DNA of 64,000 nt, from assembly GCA_947488155.1 (NCBI GenBank), contig CANKYK010000002.1, positions 1,184,001-1,248,000 on the forward strand, read 5' to 3'. Shown here one piece after another: positions 45,145-54,232 of the stretch. Under the pieces are notes generated by a model that worked only from the letters and a program-made list of their open reading frames with translations, was not told where the DNA came from and did no database searches. Made by a program: the position numbers and the translations under genes. This stretch comes from an uncultured Erythrobacter sp. (GTDB lineage: Bacteria; Pseudomonadota; Alphaproteobacteria; Sphingomonadales; Sphingomonadaceae). How positions within the stretch are numbered: position 1 is the first letter of the stretch; every line of letters begins with the position of its first letter.

Positions 45145-46412
45145 ACCACCAGTCCCATTGGATTCTCGATCAGGCTTTGGAACTGAGCCAGCAATTTCGC
45201 ACCGTCCACGCCGTCAATGGCGCGGTGATCAAAGCTGCCCGTCACAGTCATCACAGTCGCAATACCAAGCGCGCCGTCAACAACCGCGGGGCGTTGTTCG
45301 CCCGCGCCAACAGCCAGGATCATGCCCTGCGGCGGGTTGATCACGGCATCAAAGTGCTTCGTGCCGAACATGCCAAGGTTCGAAAGCGAGGCCGTGCCGC
45401 CCTGATATTCATGCGGCATCAGCTTGCCATCGCGCGCCTTGCCGGCCAGCTCCTTCATCTCGGTTGAGATTTCGGCGAGCCCCTTGCGTCCGGCATCGCG
45501 GATCACTGGCGTGATCAGGCCGGAAGGTGCAGCCACCGCGACGGAGATATCCTGACGGCTGTATTCGTGCATAACATCGCCTTGGAAGCTGACATTGCAT
45601 TGCGGCTCGCGTTGCAGCGAGCGTGCCAGCGCCTTGATAACCAGATCATTGACGGAGAGTTTCACTCCATCCGCCTCGAGCGATGCGTTAAGTTCCTTTC
45701 GCAGTTTCAGCAGGGCATCGAGCTGAATATCGACGGTCAGATAGATATGCGGGATTTGCTGCTTCGCCTCGGTCAGGCGGCGAGCAATGACCTTGCGAAC
45801 ATTGTTGAGCTTCGCCTCGGTGTAGGGCGCGCCGCCATCTTCCGGTGCCATGGACGGCGTGGGAGCCGCCGCCGGTGCAGCCGCGCTTGCCGCGGGCGCC
45901 GCGGTGGCACTGGAACCTTCAACATCTGCTTTCACGATCCGGCCATTGGGACCAGAGCCGGTGATCTGCGAGAGGTCCACACCCTTTTGCTCAGCAATGC
46001 GCTTTGCCAGAGGAGAGGCGACAATCCGCCCTTCCGATGATGCTGGCGCAGGCTTCGGTGCGGGCGCTGGTGCCGGAGCCGCAGCAGGCGCCTCAGTAGC
46101 TGGCTCGGGCTCTGCCGGAGCGCTAGGCGCAGGCGCAGCACTCGGTGCGCTCACATCACCAATATCTTCGCCCTCTTCCGCCAGCATCGCGATGACTGTG
46201 CCGACCGCAACGTTCTCGCTGCCTTCCTCGACCAGAATTGCAGCAATCGTCCCTTCATCGACGGCTTCAAATTCCATCGTCGCCTTGTCGGTCTCAATTT
46301 CGGCCATGATCTCGCCAGAGTTCACAGTGTCGCCAACCTTCACCAACCATTTGGCAAGCGTCCCCTCCTCCATTGTTGGAGAGAGAGCGGGCATCTTGAT
46401 TTCTACGGCCAT
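45141..46412 (-). CDS. pdhC: Pyruvate dehydrogenase E2 component (dihydrolipoamide acetyltransferase)
   Basis: A 423-residue core protein. Residues 1-80 form one lipoyl domain with Lys43 in [10 protein letters not shown]; an Ala/Pro/Glu-rich mobile linker (about 85-130) leads to the E3/E1-binding domain [20 protein letters not shown]; a second linker leads to the catalytic domain, ending with [15 protein letters not shown], the HxxxDG active site. The single lipoyl domain is complemented by the one on PdhB. The start [12 protein letters not shown] is the family norm, with GAGGA upstream. Divergent from uspA. Confidence 0.96.
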   Translation of the reverse strand: MAVEIKMPALSPTMEEGTLAKWLVKVGDTVNSGEIMAEIETDKATMEFEAVDEGTIAAILVEEGSENVAVGTVIAMLAEEGEDIGDVSAPSAAPAPSAPAEPEPATEAPAAAPAPAPAPKPAPASSEGRIVASPLAKRIAEQKGVDLSQITGSGPNGRIVKADVEGSSATAAPAASAAAPAAAPTPSMAPEDGGAPYTEAKLNNVRKVIARRLTEAKQQIPHIYLTVDIQLDALLKLRKELNASLEADGVKLSVNDLVIKALARSLQREPQCNVSFQGDVMHEYSRQDISVAVAAPSGLITPVIRDAGRKGLAEISTEMKELAGKARDGKLMPHEYQGGTASLSNLGMFGTKHFDAVINPPQGMILAVGAGEQRPAVVDGALGIATVMTVTGSFDHRAIDGVDGAKLLAQFQSLIENPMGLVV

Positions 46413-46533
46413 GGAGCGGTCAAATCCTCGTCGCTGGTGTTGTTTTGCCCGTGTGACGAATTCGGCCGCTTCGGGCAAGGCCTTGCATACGAAACCATTT
46501 GAAAGGATAGCTGCCTTAAGGGGAGCGAAGAAT

Positions 46534-46983
46534 ATGCGTACATTCCTGGTTGTGATGGACGAAAGCGAAGAGGCGCGGGCCGCATTGCGATATGCCGCGC
46601 GGCGCGCCGTCGCGGTGAAAGGCGCGGTGCATATTCTTGCGCTGGTCGCTCAGCAAAACGTGAGTGCGTTTGGCGCGGTGCAAGACACCATCGAGCAAGA
46701 GGCGCATGACCGGGCAGAAATGCTGGCCAATGGGATCGGCGGAAATCTACTGGCGGAAAGCGGAATCATGCCGACAATCTCGGTGAAAGTCGGCAACAAC
46801 CAATCGATCGTCAGTGACTTTTTGAAGAACCACAAGGAAGTCGCCGCATTGGTGCTGGGCGCGGCGAGCGGCAATCCCGGCCCGCTGGTTACGCACTTTT
46901 CAGCGCATGCGGGCGAGCTGCCCTGCCCGCTCTATGTGATTCCGAACGATTACGACGAAACCAGCAGCGATCACGAAGCGTGA
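46534..46983 (+). CDS. Universal stress protein family
   Basis: A 149-residue single-domain UspA-fold protein. The first strand [11 protein letters not shown] is followed by the helix [12 protein letters not shown]; the nucleotide-binding end of the fold reads [18 protein letters not shown], with the G-x2-G-x8-9-G motif only approximate, so ATP binding is uncertain. GGGGAGCG precedes the ATG. It is divergent from pdhC and converges on rnr with 27 bases in between. The frame is open far upstream, but that is the reverse of pdhC. Confidence 0.88.
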   Translation: MRTFLVVMDESEEARAALRYAARRAVAVKGAVHILALVAQQNVSAFGAVQDTIEQEAHDRAEMLANGIGGNLLAESGIMPTISVKVGNNQSIVSDFLKNHKEVAALVLGAASGNPGPLVTHFSAHAGELPCPLYVIPNDYDETSSDHEA

Positions 46984-47010
46984 TGGCGGACTAGCGCAGG
47001 TTTACCGCGC

Positions 47011-49320
47011 CTATTTGCGCCGCCCCTGATGGCGGATATTACCCGGGCGACCGCGTTTGCCAGCGGTGTATTTCCCCTTTTTCGGTGGACCCTTTTTATA
47101 ACTCGGCTTGCCCCGGCGCGGCGGCGGCCGGTTCCCGCGCGGCTCAATCGCTTGACCATCGGCATCCACAGGCACGAATTTCAGCGCCCCGGTCAGCGCA
47201 TTCGCCTCCGCCAGTTGTAGCGTCAACTTGTCACCGGGCGAATAGCTGGTGCCGCTGTCCTCACCCACCAGAGATTGCGCTGCTTCTTCATAGCGGAAGT
47301 GTTCTGCCCCCAAAGTGGAAACGGGCACCAGACCATCACCGCCAAGGCCTACAATGGTGGCGAAGAAGCCGAAGCCCTGAACGCCAGTGATACGCGTTTC
47401 AAAATTCTCTCCAACTCTGCCGGATAGCCACGCGGCGACATAGCGATCGATCGTATCGCGTTCCGCCTCCATCGCACGGCGCTCTGTCTGGCTGATCGCA
47501 TCGGTGATCTGTTGCAGATTGTCACGGTCACGCTCTGACAGCCCGCTTTTCTCTGGCAGAGACACCTTCGGCTTCGGCTGCTCCAGCTTATACGCATCCA
47601 CCAACGCGCGGTGCACGAGGAGATCGGCATAGCGGCGAATAGGCGATGTGAAATGCGCATAAGAGCCTAGCGCTAGGCCAAAGTGTCCCGAATTGGCCGG
47701 GCCGTAATAGGCCTGCATCTGAGTGCGCAGGACGGCTTCCATCACCTGCGCCTTTTCATCCTCATCACTCACATCTTTGAGCATGCGGTTGAACAGGCTC
47801 GGTGTGATCACCTGACCGAGCGCGAGCTTTTGCCCAAACGTCTCCAGATAATCGCGCAGCGCGATCAGTTTTTCCCGGCTTGGCGTCTCATGCACGCGGT
47901 AAACGACAGGAGAGGTCTTCGCCTCCAGCGCCTGAGCCGCAGCGACATTGGCCGCAATCATAAAATCTTCGACCACGCGGTGAGCATCGAGCCGCTCACG
48001 CACAGCGATCTCTTCGATCTGACCTTGCTCATTGAGCACCACCCGCCGCTCTGGCAGGTCCAGGTCCAGCGGATCACGCGCAGCGCGCGCGGCGGCGAGC
48101 GCCTTCCATGCGGCCCACAGATTGACGAGAAAGCCCGGCGTGCTGTCGCCGTCCACCGCCGCCTGCGCATCTTCATAGGCGATATTGTGATGGATGCGGA
48201 CAATCGCGCGGGTGAAGCGATGGCTGGTGATCTTGCCCTTGGAATTGATCCGAAGATGGCACGCCATGGCCGCACGATCTTCTCCTTCGCGCAAAGAGCA
48301 TACATCGGCGCTCAAAATCTCTGGCAGCATCGGCACCACCCGGTCCGGGAAGTAGACCGAATTGCCGCGCTTTCGCGCTTCTTTGTCGAGCGTGCTGCCC
48401 GGGCGGACATAATAGGATACGTCAGCAATCGCGACGAGCGCTTTGAACCCGCCTTCGCCATCTGGCTCTGCCCAGATGGCATCATCGTGATCGCGAGCAT
48501 CAGCCGGATCGATTGCGACGATGGGCAGATCACGCAGGTCTTCGCGCTTTTCCTCTGACAAATTCAGCTCAGTCGCGGTTTGCGCCTCTGCCAAGGTCTC
48601 TTCTGGGAAGGTTTGCGGAATGCCATGCTTGGCAATCGCGATCAGGCTGAAGCTCTTGGGAGCCAATGGATCGCCGATCACCTCAACAACTTTGACACCG
48701 GCGCGTTCGGAGCGGCCCACCCGCTCACACAGGACCAGCTGCCCCTCTTCCGCTTCGCCTACATCGGCGATGGGAGACGAATTGCGGATGCGCTTGTCAA
48801 CCGGTGCCAACCATGCTTTGCCGCGACCATCGAGCTCCACGACGCCGAGCAGACCTTCGCTGCGCGCGGGCAATTTCTTCATCGGATGGGCAATCCATCC
48901 AGCATCGGTTTCTTCGGTGCGGGACAGCACCCGGTCGCCGCGTTTGAGCGCAGGCATGCCTTTTGCACCGCGCCCACCTTTCATCTCTTTGACCGTTAGA
49001 CGCGGCGGCTTATCCGGCGCATCGGCTGCCCAGTTCTCCGGGATCGCGATCGCTTCGCCTTCTTCGATGTCGACGACCTTCAGCACGGTGACTTTCGGCA
49101 CACCGCCCATCCGGTGGTAAGCGGTCTTTTTGCCATCGATCAGGCCTTCTTCGGCCATATCCTTGAGCAGCCGCTTAAGCGCGATCTTCTCCTGCCCTTT
49201 CAGGCCAAAGGCTTTTGCGATCTCCCGCTTGCCTGTGGGGCCGTGGGCAGTCTGAATAAACTCCAGCACCTGCTTCGCACTCGGCAGGCCTGCGGGGCGA
49301 TTCATTTGTCTTTTGGCCAT
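47011..49320 (-). CDS. rnr: Ribonuclease R
   Basis: A 769-residue 3'-5' exoribonuclease that degrades structured RNA. In order: an N-terminal winged-helix segment (PSAKQVLEFIQTAHGPTGKREIAKAF), cold-shock domains, the RNB catalytic domain with IDPADARDHDDAIWA carrying the magnesium Asp residues and HFTSPIRRYADLLVHRAL, an S1 domain (VQGFGFFATIVGLGGDGLV) and a basic Lys/Arg/Gly-rich tail. It starts at MAKRQMNRP, where homologues begin; a second ATG six codons later is possible. A REP-like element lies immediately upstream. Confidence 0.96.
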   Translation of the reverse strand: MAKRQMNRPAGLPSAKQVLEFIQTAHGPTGKREIAKAFGLKGQEKIALKRLLKDMAEEGLIDGKKTAYHRMGGVPKVTVLKVVDIEEGEAIAIPENWAADAPDKPPRLTVKEMKGGRGAKGMPALKRGDRVLSRTEETDAGWIAHPMKKLPARSEGLLGVVELDGRGKAWLAPVDKRIRNSSPIADVGEAEEGQLVLCERVGRSERAGVKVVEVIGDPLAPKSFSLIAIAKHGIPQTFPEETLAEAQTATELNLSEEKREDLRDLPIVAIDPADARDHDDAIWAEPDGEGGFKALVAIADVSYYVRPGSTLDKEARKRGNSVYFPDRVVPMLPEILSADVCSLREGEDRAAMACHLRINSKGKITSHRFTRAIVRIHHNIAYEDAQAAVDGDSTPGFLVNLWAAWKALAAARAARDPLDLDLPERRVVLNEQGQIEEIAVRERLDAHRVVEDFMIAANVAAAQALEAKTSPVVYRVHETPSREKLIALRDYLETFGQKLALGQVITPSLFNRMLKDVSDEDEKAQVMEAVLRTQMQAYYGPANSGHFGLALGSYAHFTSPIRRYADLLVHRALVDAYKLEQPKPKVSLPEKSGLSERDRDNLQQITDAISQTERRAMEAERDTIDRYVAAWLSGRVGENFETRITGVQGFGFFATIVGLGGDGLVPVSTLGAEHFRYEEAAQSLVGEDSGTSYSPGDKLTLQLAEANALTGALKFVPVDADGQAIEPRGNRPPPRRGKPSYKKGPPKKGKYTAGKRGRPGNIRHQGRRK

Positions 49321-49327
49321 GAGAATT

Positions 49328-49399
49328 CCGTTCGTGCTGAGCCTGTCGACGTACAAACACTTGACTGGGCTCGCCCTTTGACAAGCTCAGGACGAGCGG
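49328..49399. repeat. REP-like inverted repeat
   Basis: CCGTTCGTGCTGAGCCTGTCGA (49328-49349) and TTGACAAGCTCAGGACGAGCGG (49378-49399) are reverse complements at 18 of 22 positions, separated by 28 bases. The core TGAGC-TGTC / GACAAGCTCA matches a palindromic repeat that, from general knowledge, is very common between genes in Sphingomonadales. It fills nearly the whole 82-base gap between the M28 peptidase stop and rnr, so it is probably transcribed in the rnr leader. Confidence 0.75.
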
Positions 49400-49402
49400 T
49401 CT

Positions 49403-50809
49403 CTAATCGTTATCGGCAGCTTTCGCCACCGGCGCGAACGCGCCGCCTGGGACTGCGCTGGAAACGGGTGAGCAATAGCTGCCCGTGCAGGCGGCCACGC
49501 CTAGCAGCCAGTCATCACCGCGCAAAGGAACGGCAAGCTCAATCTTGGAGGCACCAGTTGCCGGGATAGCGCTGCGAATGTCCTCACCCTTGGTGCCATT
49601 CGGCAAAACGCCGCGCCAATAGGATTCGTCGGTGCGGCGAGCCTTGATCACATAACGATCCGCACCCGGCACAGCGTCCCATTCCAGCGCCGTATCCACC
49701 CGCACCGCCGCATCGGCGGTGACCACTGGCGGCATCGGCGCCTTTGCCAGACGGTGAAGTGCGCGCACATTAAACTGCGAAGAGCGGGTCAGATAATCAA
49801 AGTCGATCTCGTCAACCGTATCACCATATTTGATGCCGTTCTCGGTGCGCAGGTCCTGATGCTGATGCTCATAATCTTCGACAGAGACCGCAATGCGGAT
49901 CGCTGGATAGCCCTTGTCGAGAAACGGGATTTGATCACCGCCCCGGCCCATACGGTCTGTCCGCCAGATCTGGCGCACTTGCATGCCGTCAGGATTGGCC
50001 TGAGCGAGATCACCGAGCCAGCGGGCGAGATTGCGCCCCGGCATATCGTTCTCACCACCAAAGCGGCGCTGTCTTGCGCGCAGCTGCTCTGTGGAATCGG
50101 CGCGTGGTCCTTCGGAGAATACGCGCACATGTTTCGCGTCGCACACTCCGTCTGACCCGCAGGAATTGCCGATCATATCGTTGTTGAGCACGGCCTTCAC
50201 GGTCATGCCTTGCTCTTCCACCCAATCGGCGAGGATGCGCGCGCCATAGAGGCCTTGCTCCTCACCGGTCAGTAGCGCGTAAATAATGGTCGAGGGATAT
50301 TGCTGCTTCGACAGGATGCGGGAGGCTTCCAGGATCATCACGCTGCCAGAGCCATCGTCATTCGCGCCCGGCGCATCGTCAGTGCCATTGAGCGGATCGG
50401 TGACCCGGCTGTCATAATGCCCCTGCACGATGATTACTTCATTGGGGCGCTCCGTCCCGCGCTGAATCGCAACCGCATTGCGTACCAAGGTTGGCTGAGG
50501 AATACGCCGCCCATCGGACTCGATAACACGCTCAACCGATTGAACCTCCAGGCAGTCATCGCAGCCCGTCCCAATCCGGCGAAACTCATCCAGCGCCCAA
50601 TTAACTGCTGCGCCAATTCCGCGCTTCGGATCGGTTTGGGACGACAAGGTGTGCCGCGTGCCGAACGAGACGATCTTGTCCATATCCGCGCGCAGACGCT
50701 CTTCGGAAACCTGAGCCGCGAGACTGTCGTCAGTCGCGGCCGGAACATGGTCATCAGCGGCCAGTGGCGTGGCAACTAGGGAAGCGAGAATAGCGAGTTT
50801 TTTGATCAT
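49403..50809 (-). CDS. Secreted M28 family zinc aminopeptidase
   Basis: A 468-residue exported metallopeptidase. The signal peptide is MIKKLAILASLVATPLAADD. The M28 two-zinc site is complete: GHYDSR (His, Asp general region), GANDDGSG (bridging Asp), TGEEQGLYG (catalytic and binding Glu), NNDMIG (Asp) and DYEHQHQD (final His). A C-terminal beta-sandwich (about 365-468, PPVVTADAAVRVDTALEW onward) resembles a fibronectin III-like domain. Such enzymes digest peptides in the periplasm or outside. Preceded by proS with 39 bases between. Confidence 0.88.
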   Translation of the reverse strand: MIKKLAILASLVATPLAADDHVPAATDDSLAAQVSEERLRADMDKIVSFGTRHTLSSQTDPKRGIGAAVNWALDEFRRIGTGCDDCLEVQSVERVIESDGRRIPQPTLVRNAVAIQRGTERPNEVIIVQGHYDSRVTDPLNGTDDAPGANDDGSGSVMILEASRILSKQQYPSTIIYALLTGEEQGLYGARILADWVEEQGMTVKAVLNNDMIGNSCGSDGVCDAKHVRVFSEGPRADSTEQLRARQRRFGGENDMPGRNLARWLGDLAQANPDGMQVRQIWRTDRMGRGGDQIPFLDKGYPAIRIAVSVEDYEHQHQDLRTENGIKYGDTVDEIDFDYLTRSSQFNVRALHRLAKAPMPPVVTADAAVRVDTALEWDAVPGADRYVIKARRTDESYWRGVLPNGTKGEDIRSAIPATGASKIELAVPLRGDDWLLGVAACTGSYCSPVSSAVPGGAFAPVAKAADND

Positions 50810-50848
50810 GCCGCGATGTTTGCCGCGACATGCGAATGCGTGCAAGCT

Positions 50849-52393
50849 CTAGTACGCGCGCGCCACCAAAATTCGCTCGGTCGCAGGTTCACCTGTGAAG
50901 ATGCAAGCGCCGTCTGCCGCATCGCTGCCGCGCGGGACATTACGGAAAGTGAGCTTGTGCTCTTTCAAGCGCTCGACCACCTTTTCCAATGCGTCCCCGC
51001 TTGGCTTCGACCATTGAACCTCGACCCAACCCGGATACTTGCCGCCATTGGCGAAGTGGCTGGCAACGTCAGCCCAATCGCTGATCCCGCGAGTGATATT
51101 CGCATCGCGCCGCTCGCGCGCCTCTTTAAAGAGGTTGGCCTGAATGTCTTCCAGCATCGCGCCAATTTCGCCCGCGACATCATCGCGTTTTGGCGCAGCA
51201 AAGGCGACTTTGCCGTTTTCTGGGTTCCACATTTTGTCACGGCGCAGCAGGCTGACGACGCCCGCCTCCATATCGCGCCCGCCAACTTCGATGATAACCG
51301 GCGCGCCCTTGCGCACCCAATCCCAGCGCTTAGCGGTTGCCTTGCCCGGCGCGGTGTCGAGCCAGATGCGGGTCTTCTCGCCCAGCGCAGTTTGCGCGGT
51401 CAGCTGACCATAAAGCTCGCGGCAATATTCGAGCAGCGCCTCATCCTCTGGTTTGTCGCGCAGCATGGGCAGGATGATGACTTGGTGCGGCGCAATCGCG
51501 GGCGGCACGCGCAGGCCATCGTCATCGCCGTGGGTCATGATAACGCCGCCGACCATGCGGGTTGAAACGCCCCAGCTGGTGGTGTGGCAATATTGCTGAG
51601 CGCCGTCGCGGTCTTGAAATTGGATGTTGGCCGCCTCCGCAAAATTGGTACCGAGGTAATGCGACGTGCCCGCTTGCAGAGCCTTGCCGTCCTGCATCAT
51701 CGCCTCGATCGACCAGGTCTCTACCGCTCCGGGGAAACGCTCGTTCTCCGGCTTCTCGCCAGCGATCACCGGCATAGCCAGATCTTCCTCAGCACAGGCG
51801 CGGTACATTTCCAGCGCGCGGTGCGTTTCTTCTTTGGCTTGCTCCTGATTTTCGTGGGCGGTGTGCCCCTCCTGCCAGAGAAACTCGCTGGTGCGCAGGA
51901 ACATCCGCGTGCGCATTTCCCAGCGCACAACGTTGGCCCATTGGTTTGTGAGCAATGGCAGGTTGCGCCAGCTTTGGATCCAGCGCGCCATCGCATCGCC
52001 AAAGATCGTTTCTGACGTTGGCCGAACGACCAGAGGTTCTTCCAATTTCGCCTCAGGATCGGGTACCAATCCGCCCTCACCATCGGCGATCAAACGGTGG
52101 TGCGTGACAACCGCCATTTCCTTGGCAAAGCCGTCAACATGCTCCGCCTCACGCTCAAAATTCTTGAGCGGGATAAACAGCGGGAAATAACAGTTTTGCA
52201 CGCCAGCGGCTTTGATCCGATCATCGAGCAGACGCTGTATACGCTCCCAAATGCCGTAACCCCATGGTTTGATCACCATGCAGCCGCGCACTCCGGATTC
52301 CTCGGCCAAATCAGCCTCCGCAATGACGGTTTGATACCATTTGGCGAAGTCGTCTTCGCGCTTCACATTCAGAGCATGGCGGATGTTAGACAC
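50849..52393 (-). CDS. proS: Prolyl-tRNA synthetase, archaeal/eukaryal type
   Basis: A 514-residue class II synthetase. KREDDFAKWYQTVI at the start, GCMVIKPWGYGIWE, VRPTSETIFGDAMARWI (motif 2 region), FLWQEGHTAH, SHYLGTNFAEAANIQF and the C-terminal extension ending in a tyrosine (ILVARAY) are features of the archaeal/eukaryal ProS form (type 3) rather than the usual bacterial form with an editing insertion. Many alphaproteobacteria instead have a short bacterial form, so this is a distinguishing trait of the lineage. The anticodon-binding domain begins near residue 290. Confidence 0.94.
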   Translation of the reverse strand: MSNIRHALNVKREDDFAKWYQTVIAEADLAEESGVRGCMVIKPWGYGIWERIQRLLDDRIKAAGVQNCYFPLFIPLKNFEREAEHVDGFAKEMAVVTHHRLIADGEGGLVPDPEAKLEEPLVVRPTSETIFGDAMARWIQSWRNLPLLTNQWANVVRWEMRTRMFLRTSEFLWQEGHTAHENQEQAKEETHRALEMYRACAEEDLAMPVIAGEKPENERFPGAVETWSIEAMMQDGKALQAGTSHYLGTNFAEAANIQFQDRDGAQQYCHTTSWGVSTRMVGGVIMTHGDDDGLRVPPAIAPHQVIILPMLRDKPEDEALLEYCRELYGQLTAQTALGEKTRIWLDTAPGKATAKRWDWVRKGAPVIIEVGGRDMEAGVVSLLRRDKMWNPENGKVAFAAPKRDDVAGEIGAMLEDIQANLFKEARERRDANITRGISDWADVASHFANGGKYPGWVEVQWSKPSGDALEKVVERLKEHKLTFRNVPRGSDAADGACIFTGEPATERILVARAY

Positions 52394-52485
52394 GGCGGGT
52401 CTCTCTCAAAATCTTAGAGCGGGTATTGGGTTGATCGAGCGGTAGCGCTAGGCCCGCTGCGCGCAATTCGCAAATGGTCGCAGGA

Positions 52486-53100
52486 CTATTTGCTCAACTC
52501 ATCAAGTTTCTTTTGCATCGCTGCCATTTGTTCGCGCAGTGCATCAATCTCACCATTGCTGCTTGCACCAGATGCCGCGCCTGTGGCGGCTTTCGGCGCG
52601 GCGGACTTGCGCTTGTTTGCAACGCCCGGAATTAGCACATCAGCCGCAGCACGCATCATCGCCATATTGGTTTCGTGGATGGCCGAAATTGGATTGTTCG
52701 ACATGCCTTTCTCAAAGGCTTCGCGAATCTTGGTTTGGTTATCACGAAAGTTGGCCATGCTAGCCTCAAGGTAAGACGGCACCATCGCCTGCATAGAATT
52801 GCCGTACATTCCAATCAATTGGCGCAAGAAACTCACCGGCAGCATCTGCTCGCCATTGGCCTCTTCATCCATGATGATCTGGGTCAGGATCGAATGGGTT
52901 ATGTCATCGCCCGACTTTGCATCAAGCACCTGAAATTCAACATTATCGCGGACCATTCCGGCAAGATCATCGAGCGTAATATAGCTTGATGAACTGGTGT
53001 TGTAGAGCCGCCGATTGGCGTATTTCTTGATGATGATCGCATCACCCGCTTCGCCAGTCTTGCGTGAACCTGATTTTGCGGCTTTGGACTTGCCTGCCAT
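52486..53100 (-). CDS. phaR: Polyhydroxyalkanoate synthesis regulator PhaR
   Basis: A 204-residue regulator. Residues 20-80 form the PHB/PHA accumulation DNA-binding domain, with IIIKKYANRRLYNTSSSSYIT as signature, then the second conserved segment (ILTQIIMDEEANGEQMLPVSFLRQLI) and a coiled-coil C terminus (EIDALREQMAAMQKKLDEL). PhaR represses phasin and its own gene until it is titrated by polymer granules. No PHA synthase gene is in the window. A near-perfect inverted repeat upstream is a candidate operator. The start MAGKSKAAKSG is preferred over an upstream ATG. Confidence 0.93.
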   Translation of the reverse strand: MAGKSKAAKSGSRKTGEAGDAIIIKKYANRRLYNTSSSSYITLDDLAGMVRDNVEFQVLDAKSGDDITHSILTQIIMDEEANGEQMLPVSFLRQLIGMYGNSMQAMVPSYLEASMANFRDNQTKIREAFEKGMSNNPISAIHETNMAMMRAAADVLIPGVANKRKSAAPKAATGAASGASSNGEIDALREQMAAMQKKLDELSK

Positions 53101-53142
53101 TATTTGGATCCCATGAATTTTGCGTTGCAGCGCGCTTAGCAT

Positions 53143-53157
53143 CTGCACAATGTGCAG
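53143..53157. promoter_or_regulatory. Inverted repeat upstream of phaR, candidate operator
   Basis: CTGCACA (53143-53149) and TGTGCAG (53151-53157) are perfect reverse complements around a single base, 43 bases before the phaR start codon. A related TTGCAGCGC lies at about 53125 and GTGCAGCGC overlaps the right arm. PhaR proteins of other alphaproteobacteria recognise CTGC/GCAG-type sites, so an autoregulatory role is plausible. Confidence 0.4.
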
Positions 53158-53173
53158 CGCAACATGAACGTTT

Positions 53174-54232
53174 CTAGGATCCGAAACGTTGTCCCAGAAT
53201 GGTCAGCAATTCATATTGCGACAGGCCGCTTTGCTGCGCAGCATTTTGCAGTTCATAGGGCACAGACAGCCAGTCGCCCTCGCGCAGACTTGGTGCCCCG
53301 CAGAGGTCAACCACCACCATATCCATCGAGACTTTCCCGAGCAGCGACAGAGGCGTTTCAGCGTGGGACAAATACGCACCGCTGCGGCCATCGACATTGC
53401 CCCAACTGCGCAGGAAGCCATCGGCATAGCCCAGCGAGACGGTGCCAACCCGCATATCACGGGACGCGATGAATTCGCCGTTATAGCCAACCGCATCGCC
53501 AGCTTTTAACTCTCGTGTCTGGATGATGGCGGCCTCTGGAAAGGCGACTTGTTTGATCAGCCCTGAGAGTTCCTGCCTGGCAATTCCGCCGTATAAAGCG
53601 AGGCCCGGCCGCGTGAGATCGAAGGCATAATCGCTGCCCAAGGCAATCCCGGCGCTGTTCGCCAGACTTAGGGAATTCCAATCGACATGCGCCTGCACCT
53701 CGCGAAAACGTGCCAATTGCCGCGTGTTGATTTCACTGTCTTCATCAGCGCAAGCGAGGTGTGACATCAGCACGTCGACATCGAGGGTCTTGATGGCCTC
53801 ATCGCCAACCGCAGAAGGCGCAATACCAAGCCGGTTGATCCCGGTATCGACCATCAGGTGACAGCGCCCACCACCAGCCTCGTTCCATCGGCGAGCCTGC
53901 TCCAGCGAGTTAATAACAGGCACCGCTCCGCTCGCCTTCGCATACGCGGCATCTTGCGGCGTCATCGGACCATGCAGCACAGCAATATGGCCCGCCTGAA
54001 CATGATGCGCGACCGCTTCGACCTCGCTCCAATGCGCGACGAAGAACTTCTCCGCGCCGGCATCGCGAAGCGTCGGAACGCAGCGTTCAACACCTAGCCC
54101 ATAGCAATCGGCTTTCACCGCGGCGCCAGCAGAGGCATCACCAGACATGGCATCCAACGCGCGCCAATTGCTGATCAATGCCGCATGATCAATCCTCAGG
54201 CGAAGACTTGGTGGCGCAGAATCAACCGACAT
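53174..54232 (-). CDS. alr: Alanine racemase
   Basis: A 352-residue pyridoxal-phosphate enzyme making D-alanine for peptidoglycan. The cofactor Lys40 is in AVKADCYGLG, and VGYNGEFIASRDMRV holds the opposite catalytic Tyr; VSMDMVVVDL and GRPGLALYGG-like LTRPGLALYGG are further conserved blocks. The start is taken at ATG 54232, overlapping the MFS gene by 11 bases; a GTG five codons upstream is possible. An AACGTTTC/GAAACGTT hairpin overlaps the stop codon but has no T-run. Confidence 0.94.
   Translation of the reverse strand: MSVDSAPPSLRLRIDHAALISNWRALDAMSGDASAGAAVKADCYGLGVERCVPTLRDAGAEKFFVAHWSEVEAVAHHVQAGHIAVLHGPMTPQDAAYAKASGAVPVINSLEQARRWNEAGGGRCHLMVDTGINRLGIAPSAVGDEAIKTLDVDVLMSHLACADEDSEINTRQLARFREVQAHVDWNSLSLANSAGIALGSDYAFDLTRPGLALYGGIARQELSGLIKQVAFPEAAIIQTRELKAGDAVGYNGEFIASRDMRVGTVSLGYADGFLRSWGNVDGRSGAYLSHAETPLSLLGKVSMDMVVVDLCGAPSLREGDWLSVPYELQNAAQQSGLSQYELLTILGQRFGS

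Noticed and set aside
43699-45186. 495-codon open frame antisense to lpdA
   Set aside because: lpdA has every FAD, NAD and disulfide motif; the opposite frame is a shadow.
53167-53190. AACGTTTC/GAAACGTT hairpin at the alr stop as a terminator
   Set aside because: Perfect eight-pair stem, but there is no T-run on either side, so it does not qualify as an intrinsic terminator.
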